A stretch of 64,000 bases of DNA from Sulfurisoma sediminicola (GTDB lineage: Bacteria; Pseudomonadota; Gammaproteobacteria; Burkholderiales; Rhodocyclaceae): NCBI RefSeq assembly GCF_003865015.1, contig NZ_BHVV01000002.1:124001-188000 (forward strand), written 5' to 3'. Below the pieces are notes generated by a model, which was given only the letters and a program-made list of their open reading frames with translations, was not told the DNA's origin and did no database searches. Both the position numbers and the translations under genes were made by a program. Shown one piece after another: positions 24,627 to 33,458 of this stretch. Position 1 is the first letter of the stretch. Every line of letters starts with the position of its first letter.

Positions 24627-25991
24627 CTACGACTGCCGTCCGCCCTCGCGCGGCTTGCCGCCCTTCCTTCGCTCGAGCCATCGCAGGGCGACATACGTCG
24701 TCCAGCCGACGAACGCCATGCCGACGGTGAACGCGGCGTAGGCGATGGGCCAGGGAATGTCCTTGGTCATCATCGAGTATTCGGACATGCCGCCGATCCC
24801 CGCCAGGATGTTGATCGGCATGAAGACGACGCTGATGGTGGTCAGCTTGGACACGCGCTTGTTCTGGTTGATGTTGATGAAGCCGACGGTGGCGTCCATC
24901 AGGAAATTGATCTTGCCGAAGAGGAAGGTGGTGTGGCCGTCGAGCGATTCGATGTCGCGCAGGATCTGCCGGGCCTCGTCCTGCTGGTCGGTCGTCAGGA
25001 GCTTGCCGCGCATCAGGAAGGACAGCGCGCGGCGGGTATCCAGCACATTGCGGCGGATGCGGCCGTTGAGGTCCTCGCCGCGGGCGATTTCCGAGAGGAT
25101 GTGGGCCGCCTCCTCGTCGGTCACGTTCGGATGCAAAACCTTCTTGCTGACCGCCTCGAAATCGGCATAGACGTCCTCGAGCGCATCGGCCGAGTATTCG
25201 GCGTCGGCGGCGTAGAGGTCGAGCAGCACATCCTTGCCCTCGGTGACGTAGCCGACCTCGGTACGCGCGCGCAAGCGCTGCAGGCGGAATACCGGCAGTT
25301 CTTCCTGGCGCACCGAGAACAGGATGTCGTTGTGGAGGATGAAGGCGACCGCGACGTTGCGCGACTCCGTATCGGTATCGAGCAGGAAGTCGGAATGCAG
25401 GTGGAGCTCACCGTTGTCGTCGACGTAGAAGCGGGCGCTGGCCTCGAGGTCCGTCAGTTCCTCCGGGTTCGGCAGTTCGAGGCCGAAATACTTGCCGACC
25501 CAAGCGCGGACGAAGGGCGAGGGGGCGACGAGGTCGACCCAGATCGGCTTGACGTTGGCGAGGTCGGCACGGCTGTCGACCTGCACCTGGGAAAGCCGCC
25601 CATTGCGCAACTCGAAGGCATTGAGCATGTTGCGTACGCTGGCGTAGGGCCGCGCGCCGACCAGTTCCTCGCGCACGTCGTCGGAAACGATCTCCAGGAT
25701 GTCGTCGCAGCGGGCCTCGTCGACCTGCTGCCAGGTCACCAGCCGGTCTTCCTCCGGCAGGGTCTCGAGGATGCGGGCGATATAGGAGGTGTCGAGCCGG
25801 TCAAGCAGCCTCTGCAACTCGACGAGGTGCTGCTTGTGCACGATGTCCTCGACCAGTTCATGGCGCGGCATCTCCTGGCGATGGACGACCTCTTCGACCC
25901 GGCGATGGCGCGACAGCAGCAGCTGCACCTCGCTGAGGTGCTGCTCCAGGGGGTCTTCAGCGCGGGGGCGGACGTCGAGAATATCGGTCAT
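24627..25991 (-). CDS. corA: CorA-family Mg2+/Co2+ transporter with an N-terminal MgtE_N-like domain
   Basis: A 454-residue protein. Residues 50-115 (LVELQRLLDRLDTSYIARIL, then LPEEDRLVTWQQV and DDILEIVSDDVREELVG) resemble the helical N domain of MgtE. The CorA cytoplasmic domain follows. Two C-terminal transmembrane helices flank the selectivity motif, which reads GIGGMSEYS rather than the usual YGMN. The conserved stretch before it, NQNKRVSKLTTISVVFMPIN, is typical CorA. The GMN-to-GMS change and the extra N domain could alter gating or ion preference. It converges with hemL; the 76-base gap holds a small GCCGA/TCGGC hairpin and a C/G-rich stretch. Confidence 0.85.
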   Translation of the reverse strand: MTDILDVRPRAEDPLEQHLSEVQLLLSRHRRVEEVVHRQEMPRHELVEDIVHKQHLVELQRLLDRLDTSYIARILETLPEEDRLVTWQQVDEARCDDILEIVSDDVREELVGARPYASVRNMLNAFELRNGRLSQVQVDSRADLANVKPIWVDLVAPSPFVRAWVGKYFGLELPNPEELTDLEASARFYVDDNGELHLHSDFLLDTDTESRNVAVAFILHNDILFSVRQEELPVFRLQRLRARTEVGYVTEGKDVLLDLYAADAEYSADALEDVYADFEAVSKKVLHPNVTDEEAAHILSEIARGEDLNGRIRRNVLDTRRALSFLMRGKLLTTDQQDEARQILRDIESLDGHTTFLFGKINFLMDATVGFININQNKRVSKLTTISVVFMPINILAGIGGMSEYSMMTKDIPWPIAYAAFTVGMAFVGWTTYVALRWLERRKGGKPREGGRQS

Positions 25992-26048
25992 GACAGCGGC
26001 TCGAAAGCGCGAATTCTACCCCCCTGCGCCTGGGCTTTAAGCCGCCGG

Positions 26049-26085
26049 GTCGTCCCAAGGCGAAATACTCCCCCGCGGGGACGAC
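26049..26085. repeat. Stem-loop between mtgA and corA
   Basis: GTCGTCCC (26049-26056) pairs with GGGACGAC (26078-26085) around a loop containing a CCAAGG...ATACT...CCCGCGGGG block. A similar block (CCCCAAGGGTACTTCC then GCGGGGC) occurs at about 24570-24600 after hemL, so both gaps may carry members of one intergenic repeat family. Confidence 0.45.
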
Positions 26086-26087
26086 CA

Positions 26088-26783
26088 TCAAGGCACTTCG
26101 GCACCGGGCATGCGCCCGAGTATCAGTTGCGTGCGGCCGTTGACGTAGGCCGAGTAGGGGTTCTTCTCGAAGCGCCGTGGCGCCGGCAGCATCACGGCGA
26201 GGCGCGCCGCCTGCTCCGCGCCGAGGCCGGCCGCCGTGGTGCCGTAATAACGCTTTGCCGCGGCTTCCGCACCGAACAGTCCCTCGCCCCATTCCACGAC
26301 GTTGAGATAGACCTCGAGGATGCGGCGCTTGTCCCAGAGCAATTCGATCCAGACGGTGATCACCGCCTCCTGCGCCTTGCGCCATGGCGTCTTCGAGGCC
26401 GAGAGGAAAAGATTCTTGGCCAGCTGCTGGGTGATGGTCGAGCCGCCGGCGACCACTTTGCCCGTCTTCTGGTTCTTTTCGATCGCCTTCTGGATGCCCT
26501 CCCAGTCGAAGCCCTCGTGGTCGACGAACTTGTCGTCCTCGGCGGCGATTGCGGCGCGCTTGAGGTTGTTCGATATCTTCGCGTAGGGCACCCACTGGTG
26601 CTTGAGCTCGGCCCTGGGATTCTTCTCGCGCAATTCGTCCAGTCGGCGGCTCATGAAGCTGGTCATGCCCGGGTCCATCCACCGGTACCAGACGACCCAG
26701 CCGAGGTACCAGCCCTGCCAGAGCACGATCAGGGCCAGCAGCGCGAACAGCGCGCGCTTCAGCCAGAGGGGCGCGGGCCTCAT
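26088..26783 (-). CDS. mtgA: Monofunctional biosynthetic peptidoglycan transglycosylase MtgA
   Basis: A 231-residue GT51 enzyme polymerising lipid II into glycan strands at the inner membrane. A transmembrane segment (about residues 9-30) is followed by GT51 motifs: [18 protein letters not shown] with the catalytic Glu, [35 protein letters not shown] and [14 protein letters not shown]. There is no transpeptidase domain. The ATG at 26783 overlaps the aroE stop by four bases (ATGA), so aroE-mtgA are coupled. Confidence 0.93.
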   Translation of the reverse strand: MRPAPLWLKRALFALLALIVLWQGWYLGWVVWYRWMDPGMTSFMSRRLDELREKNPRAELKHQWVPYAKISNNLKRAAIAAEDDKFVDHEGFDWEGIQKAIEKNQKTGKVVAGGSTITQQLAKNLFLSASKTPWRKAQEAVITVWIELLWDKRRILEVYLNVVEWGEGLFGAEAAAKRYYGTTAAGLGAEQAARLAVMLPAPRRFEKNPYSAYVNGRTQLILGRMPGAEVP

Positions 26784-27577
26784 CCCCGGCGCAATTCCGC
26801 CAGCACCGGCGCGGTGTCGGGGCGCACGCCGCGCCACACTGAAAAGGCCTCGGCCGCCTGTTCGACCAGCATGCCGAGGCCGTCGGCGACAGCGGCGCCT
26901 GCGGCGCGCGCCTGCGCCATGAACGGCGTCTCGCGGCCGTAGAGCATCTCGTAGGCAAGGCAGCCGGCGGCAAAGACGCCCGCGGGCAGGGGCAGCGCCG
27001 CGTCGCTCAGGCCTGCCGAGGTGGCATTGATGACCAGCTCGAACTGCCGCTCGGCCAGCGACTCGAAGCCACCGCCTTCGATGTTGAATGCCGCGGCAAG
27101 CCCGACAGCCTTCCCGGCGGTGCGGTTGGCGACGAAAATGGTCGCCGGGCGTTCGTCGAGCAGGGGCAGGATCACGCCGCGTGCCGCGCCGCCGGCGCCG
27201 AGGATCAGGCTGCGCCGGCCAGCAATGGCGGCGCCGAGGTTGTGCGCGATGTCGCGCACCAGCCCCGCCCCGTCGGTGTTGTCGCCGAGGATGCGGCCAT
27301 TTATGAATGTCAGCGTATTTACGGCGCCGGCCGCCTGCGCCCGCGGCGTCAGCGAGTCCGCCAGGCGGAAAGCCTCTTCCTTGAACGGCACCGTGACGTT
27401 GGCGCCACGGCCACCTGCCGCGGCGAAATCGCGCACGCTGTCCGCGAAACCGTCGAGCGGGGCGAGGATGGCCTCGTAGCTCAGGTCCTGCCCCGTCTGT
27501 CTGGCGAACAGGGCGTGGATGCGCGGGGACTTGGAGTGCGCGATCGGATTGCCGAACACGCAATACCGGTCTGTCAT
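26780..27577 (-). CDS. aroE: Shikimate dehydrogenase
   Basis: A 265-residue NADPH-dependent enzyme reducing 3-dehydroshikimate to shikimate. The substrate-binding motif is [14 protein letters not shown], the catalytic Lys is in [13 protein letters not shown], and [11 protein letters not shown] and the nucleotide motif [12 protein letters not shown] follow. It is sandwiched between the tonB-like gene (stop one base upstream of its start) and mtgA. Confidence 0.94.
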   Translation of the reverse strand: MTDRYCVFGNPIAHSKSPRIHALFARQTGQDLSYEAILAPLDGFADSVRDFAAAGGRGANVTVPFKEEAFRLADSLTPRAQAAGAVNTLTFINGRILGDNTDGAGLVRDIAHNLGAAIAGRRSLILGAGGAARGVILPLLDERPATIFVANRTAGKAVGLAAAFNIEGGGFESLAERQFELVINATSAGLSDAALPLPAGVFAAGCLAYEMLYGRETPFMAQARAAGAAVADGLGMLVEQAAEAFSVWRGVRPDTAPVLAELRRG

Positions 27578-27578
27578 T

Positions 27579-28508
27579 TCAGTCCGAGCGCAGCTTGTCG
27601 GCGCTGGTGAAGGTCCAGGTGCGCGTGATCTCGAGGATGTCGGTGTCGCGCGCGATGTCGGCGGGGAAGGGGGAGTAGGGCGAGGCCATCTGCACGATGC
27701 GCCGCGCCGCGTCGTCGAGGATTCTCTGACCCGAGGGGCGGCTGACGTCGACGCGATCGAGCGTGCCGTCGGCCTTGATCACCACCGTCAGCACCAGGCT
27801 GCCGTACATCTTGCCGCGTGCGGCTTCGGGGTAGTTGAGGTTGCCGATGCGCTCGACCTTCTGCCGCCAGTCCTCGACGTACTGGGCGAAGCGGTACTCC
27901 TCGGTGCGGGCGCCGATGAACTTCTTGCGCGGGCGCTTGTTGTACTCCTCGATGTTCTTCGCGATCTGGCCCTCGAGGCGTGCGACGGCCATGGCGCTGC
28001 TGGCGAGGTCGAGGCCGGATACGTTGGGCGGCGCCAGTGGCGCGGGCAGCGTCGGTTCGGCGTGCTTGGGTGTGGGCACCGCCTTCTGGCTGTTGAGCCG
28101 GGTCATCATCTCGCGCTGTTGCGTCTCGAGCTGGGCGACGCGGCGCTGCGCCTCGACCAGGCTGTCGCCCTCCTTCGTGTGCTTCGACACCGGCAGCGGC
28201 GTGGCGGCGCGGCGATTCTCGTCCGTGTTGCCGCCGCCGTCGAGGTTGGCCTGGGACTTGGCCTGGACGTCGGTGGGCCGCGTCGCACTGCGGCTGTTGA
28301 CGAGGATGACGTCGAGGGCGCGCTCCGTCGCCCGCGGCAGCGCGTCGGGGAAGGTGAAGTGGATCGACAGCAGCAGGGCGTGAAATGCCAGCGAAATGCC
28401 TATGGCCCAGGCGAGGCTGCGGCTCTGGGGATCCATGGACGGGGACGTCGGCAGCGGCATTGCGGGCAGGTATCCGGGGCTCGGGGCGGTGGTGGCCAGA
28501 GTCGACAT
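27579..28508 (-). CDS. TonB-family energy transducer
   Basis: A 309-residue protein with one N-terminal transmembrane helix at about 31-51 ([19 protein letters not shown]). A periplasmic stretch with charged, coiled-coil-like sequence follows ([19 protein letters not shown]). A C-terminal TonB-like domain at about 205-300 contains [34 protein letters not shown] and [19 protein letters not shown]. It presumably links the proton motive force to an outer-membrane receptor, but no exbB or exbD is adjacent. It is longer and less Pro-rich than E. coli TonB. Linkage to aroE suggests co-transcription rather than shared function. Confidence 0.82.
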   Translation of the reverse strand: MSTLATTAPSPGYLPAMPLPTSPSMDPQSRSLAWAIGISLAFHALLLSIHFTFPDALPRATERALDVILVNSRSATRPTDVQAKSQANLDGGGNTDENRRAATPLPVSKHTKEGDSLVEAQRRVAQLETQQREMMTRLNSQKAVPTPKHAEPTLPAPLAPPNVSGLDLASSAMAVARLEGQIAKNIEEYNKRPRKKFIGARTEEYRFAQYVEDWRQKVERIGNLNYPEAARGKMYGSLVLTVVIKADGTLDRVDVSRPSGQRILDDAARRIVQMASPYSPFPADIARDTDILEITRTWTFTSADKLRSD

Positions 28509-28517
28509 CCGCGAATT

Positions 28518-30440
28518 TTACCCCTCGCCTTCCGCCTCCCCGGCCTCGTCAATCTGCGCATCAGGCGCGGCCTCCCCCGGCAATTCGAGCGATTCGAGGA
28601 AGCGCACGGTGATCTCCGCCCCCAATAAATCGATGGCGTCGATGGCCAGACGCACCCGGGTGCCGCGCGGCAGTTCGGGCAGGGACAGGGTCCTGACCAC
28701 CAGCGGGATGCGCTCGAGCCGGGCCAGGCCCTCCTTGAGGAAAGCCGCCCCGACCTCGCGCACGTCTTCCTGCAGCAGCCAGCGCAGGCACCAGTAGCGC
28801 TCCATGTCGCGCTGGAAGTCGGCGTAGGCGGCGTAGGTCAGTTCGAAGTCGCGCAGCGCGGCGAGGAAGTCGGCCGACTTGGCGGTGTAGGGCGGTGTCT
28901 CGCCCCGCAAGTGGGCGATCAGCTGCCACTGGTTTATGAGGTCGACATGGCGGCGCAGCGGCGAAGACGACCAGGCGTAGCAATCGACGCCGAGGCCCTC
29001 GTGCGGCGCGGCCACGGTGGTCATGCGCGTCTTGAAGGCGGTCTGGGCGCGGTAGAGCGCGGCGACCCTGGCGTCGCGCAGCAGGCCGCCCCAGGTCGAG
29101 TTGGCGACGATCATCAGTTCGGCCACCAGGGTATCGAGCGGACTGCCGCGCGGCCGCTCGTCGATGGCGATGCGGCCGCTGCCTTGCGGGGTGGCGGCCG
29201 ACCAGTCGACGACGAAGTTGTAGTCCTTGCGGTTCTTCTGGCCGGCCGCACCGCGGCCGGCTTCGAGCACCGTCGCCAGTTCCCACAGCCGCTTGAGTTC
29301 GTCGCGGAAGGGAAAGTCGGGCAGGCCGGCGGCCAGGGTTTCGTCGTTGAACAGCGGCTCGATGTCGTGGTGGCGGAGGTTGGCCACGATCGGCACGCGT
29401 TCGAGCCGGGTTTCCCTGGCCAGGATGCGCAGGTCGGCGGCGACGTCGAGGTAGAGCGAGACGGCCGGCACGGTTTGGCCCTCCGCCAGGGTGAAGCGCT
29501 CGACGACGTCCTCGGGCAGCATGGTGATCTTGCGCCCGGGCATGTAGACGGTCGAGAGGCGGTCGCGGGCGACGCGGCCGAGGTCGCTGTCCGGTGCGAT
29601 GCCAAGCCCGGGGGCGGCGATATGGATGCCGACGCGCATACCGCCTTCGGGCAGCGGCTCGAGCGAGAACGCGTCGTCTATTTCCGTCGTATGGGCGTCG
29701 TCGATGGAGAAGGCGCGCACGGCAGCCTCGGGCAGTTCCTGCGGTTCGGCCGGCGGCGCGAATTCGCCGAAGCCGGTGCCGTTCCTGAAATACTCGAAGA
29801 GGAAGCGGCCGAGGTGGTACTCGTGAGTGTCTTGAATCGCACCGCATTTCTCGAGCAGGCGGGGCACCGCCAGGCCGGTCTCGGCGCAGGCGGCCTCGAG
29901 TGCCTTCGTTTCGGGCTTGTTGCGGTCGGGCTTGTAGAGCAGCTCGCGCAGCAGCGACGGGAACTCGGCGGGGAGTTTGGCGGCCTTGAGCTCGTCGACC
30001 ATGCGCTCGATCGCCAACGCCTGCTGCCGCTTCTTCTCGAGGCCGGCGAGTGCGGCCTGAAGGATTTCGGGGGGTGCCTTGCGGAAGCGGCCCTTGCCCT
30101 TGCGGTGGAAATACATCGGCGCCGAGTGCAGGCGCAGCAGCACCGCGGCGGCCTCGACCGGCCCCGGCCTGGCGCCGACGTATTCGGTCGCGAGCGCGTC
30201 GAAGGCGAATTCGGCATCGCCGCAGACTTCCCAGAGGAAGTCGGTGTCGATCTCCTCGGCCTGTCGTTCCGCGCGTTCTATCAGCTCTGCCGGTGGCGGC
30301 GCCTCGAAGCGCAGCAGCACGTTGGCGGCCTTGACCTTGGCGCGCTTGCCCGAGGGCAGCTCGACTTGCAGCGAGGCGGCGTTGTCGGCGAGCACGACGC
30401 CAGCCTTGAAGGCGCCGTCTTCTTCAAACAGGATGTTCAT
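28518..30440 (-). CDS. RNase II/R family 3'-5' exoribonuclease (RNB domain)
   Basis: A 640-residue RNB-domain ribonuclease. The catalytic acidic cluster is in FSIDDAHTTEIDDAFSLE, followed by VGIHIAAPG, DRLSTVYMPGRKITMLPE and the late RNB motif YAWSSSPLRRHVDLINQWQL. The N-terminal cold-shock/S1-like region is degenerate and only a weak C-terminal OB-like segment is visible, so it is closer to RNase II-like proteins of Betaproteobacteria than to RNase R. I chose ATG 30440 (MNILFEEDG); a TTG at 30452 adds four residues. Its 5' end overlaps the yqiA-like gene by 17 bases. Confidence 0.87.
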   Translation of the reverse strand: MNILFEEDGAFKAGVVLADNAASLQVELPSGKRAKVKAANVLLRFEAPPPAELIERAERQAEEIDTDFLWEVCGDAEFAFDALATEYVGARPGPVEAAAVLLRLHSAPMYFHRKGKGRFRKAPPEILQAALAGLEKKRQQALAIERMVDELKAAKLPAEFPSLLRELLYKPDRNKPETKALEAACAETGLAVPRLLEKCGAIQDTHEYHLGRFLFEYFRNGTGFGEFAPPAEPQELPEAAVRAFSIDDAHTTEIDDAFSLEPLPEGGMRVGIHIAAPGLGIAPDSDLGRVARDRLSTVYMPGRKITMLPEDVVERFTLAEGQTVPAVSLYLDVAADLRILARETRLERVPIVANLRHHDIEPLFNDETLAAGLPDFPFRDELKRLWELATVLEAGRGAAGQKNRKDYNFVVDWSAATPQGSGRIAIDERPRGSPLDTLVAELMIVANSTWGGLLRDARVAALYRAQTAFKTRMTTVAAPHEGLGVDCYAWSSSPLRRHVDLINQWQLIAHLRGETPPYTAKSADFLAALRDFELTYAAYADFQRDMERYWCLRWLLQEDVREVGAAFLKEGLARLERIPLVVRTLSLPELPRGTRVRLAIDAIDLLGAEITVRFLESLELPGEAAPDAQIDEAGEAEGEG

Positions 30441-30999
30441 TGGCGAAATCAATCACTTGATCGAGAACCTCGGCCCAGCGCGTGAAACTGTGGTCACCGC
30501 CCGCGAGCACGGTCTGGCGGGCGCCGGCATAGCGGGTCACCGCCTGGCGGTAATCGAGTACCTCGTCGCCGGCCTCGACCAGCAGCCATAAGTTTTCTGG
30601 GCGGGAGAGTCGCGCCACTTCGAGCGCACGCAGCTCGGCGATGTGTTCGCGGGTGAAGTCGAAGCGCTCGCCGCTGTAGAGGTTCTGCTGCGGGCCGACG
30701 AATTTTTCCAGCGAGATGTGGGCGACCACGGCCGGGTTAACCAGCACCGCCCGCAGGCCGTGCTTTTCAGCGAGATATGTGGCGTAGTAGCCGCCGAGTG
30801 AGGAACCGACCAGCGCCACCGTCCCGCCAGCGCCGAGTATTTTGGAAATGATCGCTTCGGCGGCATCGATGGCGGCCGCGGGCGAGTGCCGCAGCTGCGG
30901 GCAGACGAACTCGATGCCGCGTTCGGCGGCGCGCGCGCCGAGCAGCCGCGCCTTCTGCGACTGCGGCCCGCTGGTGAAGCCGTGCAAATAGAGGATCAC
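30424..30999 (-). CDS. yqiA: YqiA-like alpha/beta-hydrolase esterase
   Basis: A 191-residue small alpha/beta hydrolase. [19 protein letters not shown] is the YqiA/UPF0227 N-terminus, the nucleophile Ser lies in [19 protein letters not shown], and the late catalytic His is in AGGDHSF. YqiA of E. coli hydrolyses acyl-CoA or short esters; the substrate here is unknown. The GTG start at 30999 overlaps the uppP stop (GTGA). The open frame continues upstream, but only inside uppP and with no family similarity. Confidence 0.83.
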   Translation of the reverse strand: MILYLHGFTSGPQSQKARLLGARAAERGIEFVCPQLRHSPAAAIDAAEAIISKILGAGGTVALVGSSLGGYYATYLAEKHGLRAVLVNPAVVAHISLEKFVGPQQNLYSGERFDFTREHIAELRALEVARLSRPENLWLLVEAGDEVLDYRQAVTRYAGARQTVLAGGDHSFTRWAEVLDQVIDFANEHPV

Positions 31000-31820
31000 G
31001 GATTCGTCCAGTTCACCAGCCCGAATTGCCAGGTGGCGAGGACGACGATGCCGAAGACGATGCGGTACCAGGCGAAGGCCGTGAAATCGTGGCTGCTGAT
31101 GTAGCGCAGCAGCCAGCGCACGCAGAGGAAGGCCGAGACGAAGGAGGCGACGAAGCCGACGAGCCACATGCCGAGGTCGTCGAGCGACAGCAGGTGGCGC
31201 TCCTTGTAGAGCTGGTAAGCGGTGGCGGCCAACAGCGTCGGGATGGCGAGGAAAAAGGAGAACTCGGTCGCCGCCTTGCGCGAGAGGCCGAACAGCAGGC
31301 CGCCGATGATGGTGGCGCCGGAGCGCGAGGTGCCCGGAATCAGCGCACAGGCCTGGGCCAGGCCGAGCTTGAGGGCATCCAGGGGCGAGAGATCATCGAC
31401 GTTCTCGATGCGGATCACGTGCTTGCGCTTTTCGGCCCAGAGGATGACGAAGGCGCCGACGATGAAGGCCGTCGCCACCGCGACCGGATTGAACAGCGTG
31501 GCCTTGATGGCCTTGCCGAAGAGCAGGCCGAGAAACGCCAGCGGCAGGAAGGCGATGAAGAGGTTGAGGGTGAAGCGCTGCGCGGCGCGTTCGCGCGGCA
31601 GGCCGCCGACCACGCTGGCGATCTTTGCCCGATATTCCCAGCAGACGGCGAGGATGGCGCCCGACTGGATCACGATCTCGAACAGCTTGCCGCGCTCGTC
31701 GTTGAAGTCGAGCAGGTCGCCCGCCAGGATGAGGTGGCCGGTGGAGGAGACGGGCAGGAATTCGGTCAGGCCCTCGACGATGCCGAGAATCAGGGCGTGC
31801 AGCAGCAGGGTCGCGTCCAT
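30996..31820 (-). CDS. uppP: Undecaprenyl-diphosphatase UppP (BacA)
   Basis: A 274-residue polytopic membrane enzyme dephosphorylating undecaprenyl pyrophosphate to recycle the peptidoglycan lipid carrier. Both signature motifs are present: [17 protein letters not shown] with the catalytic Glu, and [13 protein letters not shown]. About eight hydrophobic helices are visible. ATG 31820 gives the standard N-terminus ([18 protein letters not shown]). It heads the uppP-yqiA-RNB run of overlapping genes on the minus strand. Confidence 0.95.
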   Translation of the reverse strand: MDATLLLHALILGIVEGLTEFLPVSSTGHLILAGDLLDFNDERGKLFEIVIQSGAILAVCWEYRAKIASVVGGLPRERAAQRFTLNLFIAFLPLAFLGLLFGKAIKATLFNPVAVATAFIVGAFVILWAEKRKHVIRIENVDDLSPLDALKLGLAQACALIPGTSRSGATIIGGLLFGLSRKAATEFSFFLAIPTLLAATAYQLYKERHLLSLDDLGMWLVGFVASFVSAFLCVRWLLRYISSHDFTAFAWYRIVFGIVVLATWQFGLVNWTNP

Positions 31821-32068
31821 GGGCGGGCGCCGGAGGGAAGTCGAGGGGAGGGCACCGAGTTTAGCATGCGGGCGACGCGGCACCGGCAGCGTGCGCGGCG
31901 CGGACGGGGGCCTGGGGTGAAGGAGAGCCGCCCCGCATCCCTTTCCGGGCGGCCCGGGGGTCTTGGGGGCCCGGCAATACCCGCCGCATTTCGATATGGC
32001 CATGTGTCGGTGGTAGGTATAAGATCACGTAAAACCGCAGAAGCGGAATTTGCCATTGGGGGCGAAAC
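31821..32068. other. Divergent intergenic region between uppP and the Slam-like gene
   Basis: There is no gene here. A 7-bp stem (GCCGCCC at 31927-31933, GGGCGGC at 31947-31953) is followed by a G/C-rich block with GGTCTTGGGGGCCCGG, like the betaproteobacterial intergenic hairpin repeats elsewhere in the window. An AT-richer stretch at 32010-32068 contains TATAAG (32018-32023), a possible -10 for the plus-strand genes, without a clear -35. Confidence 0.4.
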
Positions 32069-33448
32069 GTGAAGAAATCTGTATTGGCGACCGTTCTGGG
32101 CGCCATCGTTTCCGCCGGAGCCGCTCAGGCCGCGCCGGCTGATGAGGTCAAGGCGCTGCTGGAGCAGAAGAGCGCAGTCGAGGCATACAGCCTGGGCCGG
32201 GCCAATCCCGGCGAGATGGGCAACCCCACCTTCGACTTCTTTTACGGCATCGCGGCCATCGATGCTGGCCACGCCGGCGAAGGTGTCCTGGCCCTCGAGC
32301 GTTACCTTCTGAGCTTCCCCGAGAACCGCTCGGCCCGCTTCCAGTTGGCGCGCGGCTATTATGTACTCGGCGAGGACCAGCGCGCCCGCGACGAATTCCA
32401 GACCTTGCTGGCGGATGCCAGCGGCGACGAGAGGACCGCTACCGAGCGCTTCCTTGATGCGATCAAGGCGCGCGAGGGCCGCTATTCGCCGACCGGCAGC
32501 GCCTTCGTCGAGCTCGGCTTCGGTTATGACACCAACCTCAACTTCGGTATTGCCGCCGGCTCCTCGCCGTCAATTCCCGGCTTCGGCCCCTTGCCGCCGC
32601 TGGCCCCGACCTCGGTGACGGCCAAGGCCGAGGATGGCTTCACGGCTTTCGCGGCCGGCGCCCAAGGCGCCTACCCGGTCGCGCCGGGCACCGCACTCTA
32701 TGGGGCGGTCGGTCTCGACGCCCGCATGTACTTCAAGGAAAACTACAACCAGTTCGACCAGCTCAACGTCGGCGCCTCGGGCGGAGTCAGCCATATCGCG
32801 GACCTCAATCTCTACAAGGTCGGCGTCGGCTACGCCCAGAACTACGTAGATCAGCAGGCCTATGTCAACACCGTCAGCCTCAACGGCGAATGGCATCACC
32901 AGTACGACCAGTTCAACCGCTTCATCCTTGGTGCCCAGGTCGCGGCCCTCAGCTTCAGCGACATGGACGTCTACCTTCGCCTGGACAAGGTCGGCGGCAA
33001 GGTTCGCAGCCTCAACTCGCGCTTCCGTGATTCCACCTTCGCCGGCGTCGTCGGCAGCTGGGTCCGCAGCTTCAATACCGAATACCTGCCGGTGCTGACC
33101 GTGACGGGCAACTACGGCGAGGAAAACAACGTCGACAACCGCCCGGACCTGTCGCGCAACATCTACGGCCTGCGTGCCGGCGTCAGCCTGACGCCGGCCC
33201 CGAAATGGGGTGCGACGATCGGCGCGAACTACCAGCAGAACGACTACATGGACAAGTTCGGCTTACTGCCGGGCGCCGATCCCCGCCGCGACATGAACCT
33301 GACCGTCGATGGCAGCGTTTCCTATTTCTACTCCAAGGAACTCACGCTGCGCGGCGAACTGCTGGCCACCAAGCAGGATTCGAACATCGGCCTCTACGAC
33401 TACGATCGCTATGTCGTCGGCGTCAAGGCGCGCTACGACTTCAAGTAA
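32069..33448 (+). CDS. Outer-membrane TPR/beta-barrel protein resembling Slam (DUF560) translocators
   Basis: A 459-residue protein. A signal peptide (cleavage probably after AAQA at residue 22) is followed by a helical TPR-like part at about 30-130 (ALERYLLSFPENRSARFQLA, GYYVLGEDQRARDEFQTLL). From about residue 140 a beta-barrel begins with SAFVELGFGYDTNLNFG and shows alternating aromatic/polar strands to the end. TPR plus barrel, and the GYDTN-type entry strand, resemble Slam/DUF560 proteins, which move TbpB-like or hemophilin-like cargo across the outer membrane (type XI secretion). The C-terminus, YDFK, lacks the usual terminal aromatic. The next gene's C-terminal half looks like Slam cargo, supporting the call. 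The assignment is by motif only; another porin-like TPR protein is possible. Confidence 0.6.
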   Translation: MKKSVLATVLGAIVSAGAAQAAPADEVKALLEQKSAVEAYSLGRANPGEMGNPTFDFFYGIAAIDAGHAGEGVLALERYLLSFPENRSARFQLARGYYVLGEDQRARDEFQTLLADASGDERTATERFLDAIKAREGRYSPTGSAFVELGFGYDTNLNFGIAAGSSPSIPGFGPLPPLAPTSVTAKAEDGFTAFAAGAQGAYPVAPGTALYGAVGLDARMYFKENYNQFDQLNVGASGGVSHIADLNLYKVGVGYAQNYVDQQAYVNTVSLNGEWHHQYDQFNRFILGAQVAALSFSDMDVYLRLDKVGGKVRSLNSRFRDSTFAGVVGSWVRSFNTEYLPVLTVTGNYGEENNVDNRPDLSRNIYGLRAGVSLTPAPKWGATIGANYQQNDYMDKFGLLPGADPRRDMNLTVDGSVSYFYSKELTLRGELLATKQDSNIGLYDYDRYVVGVKARYDFK

Positions 33449-33458
33449 GGGGATGGAC

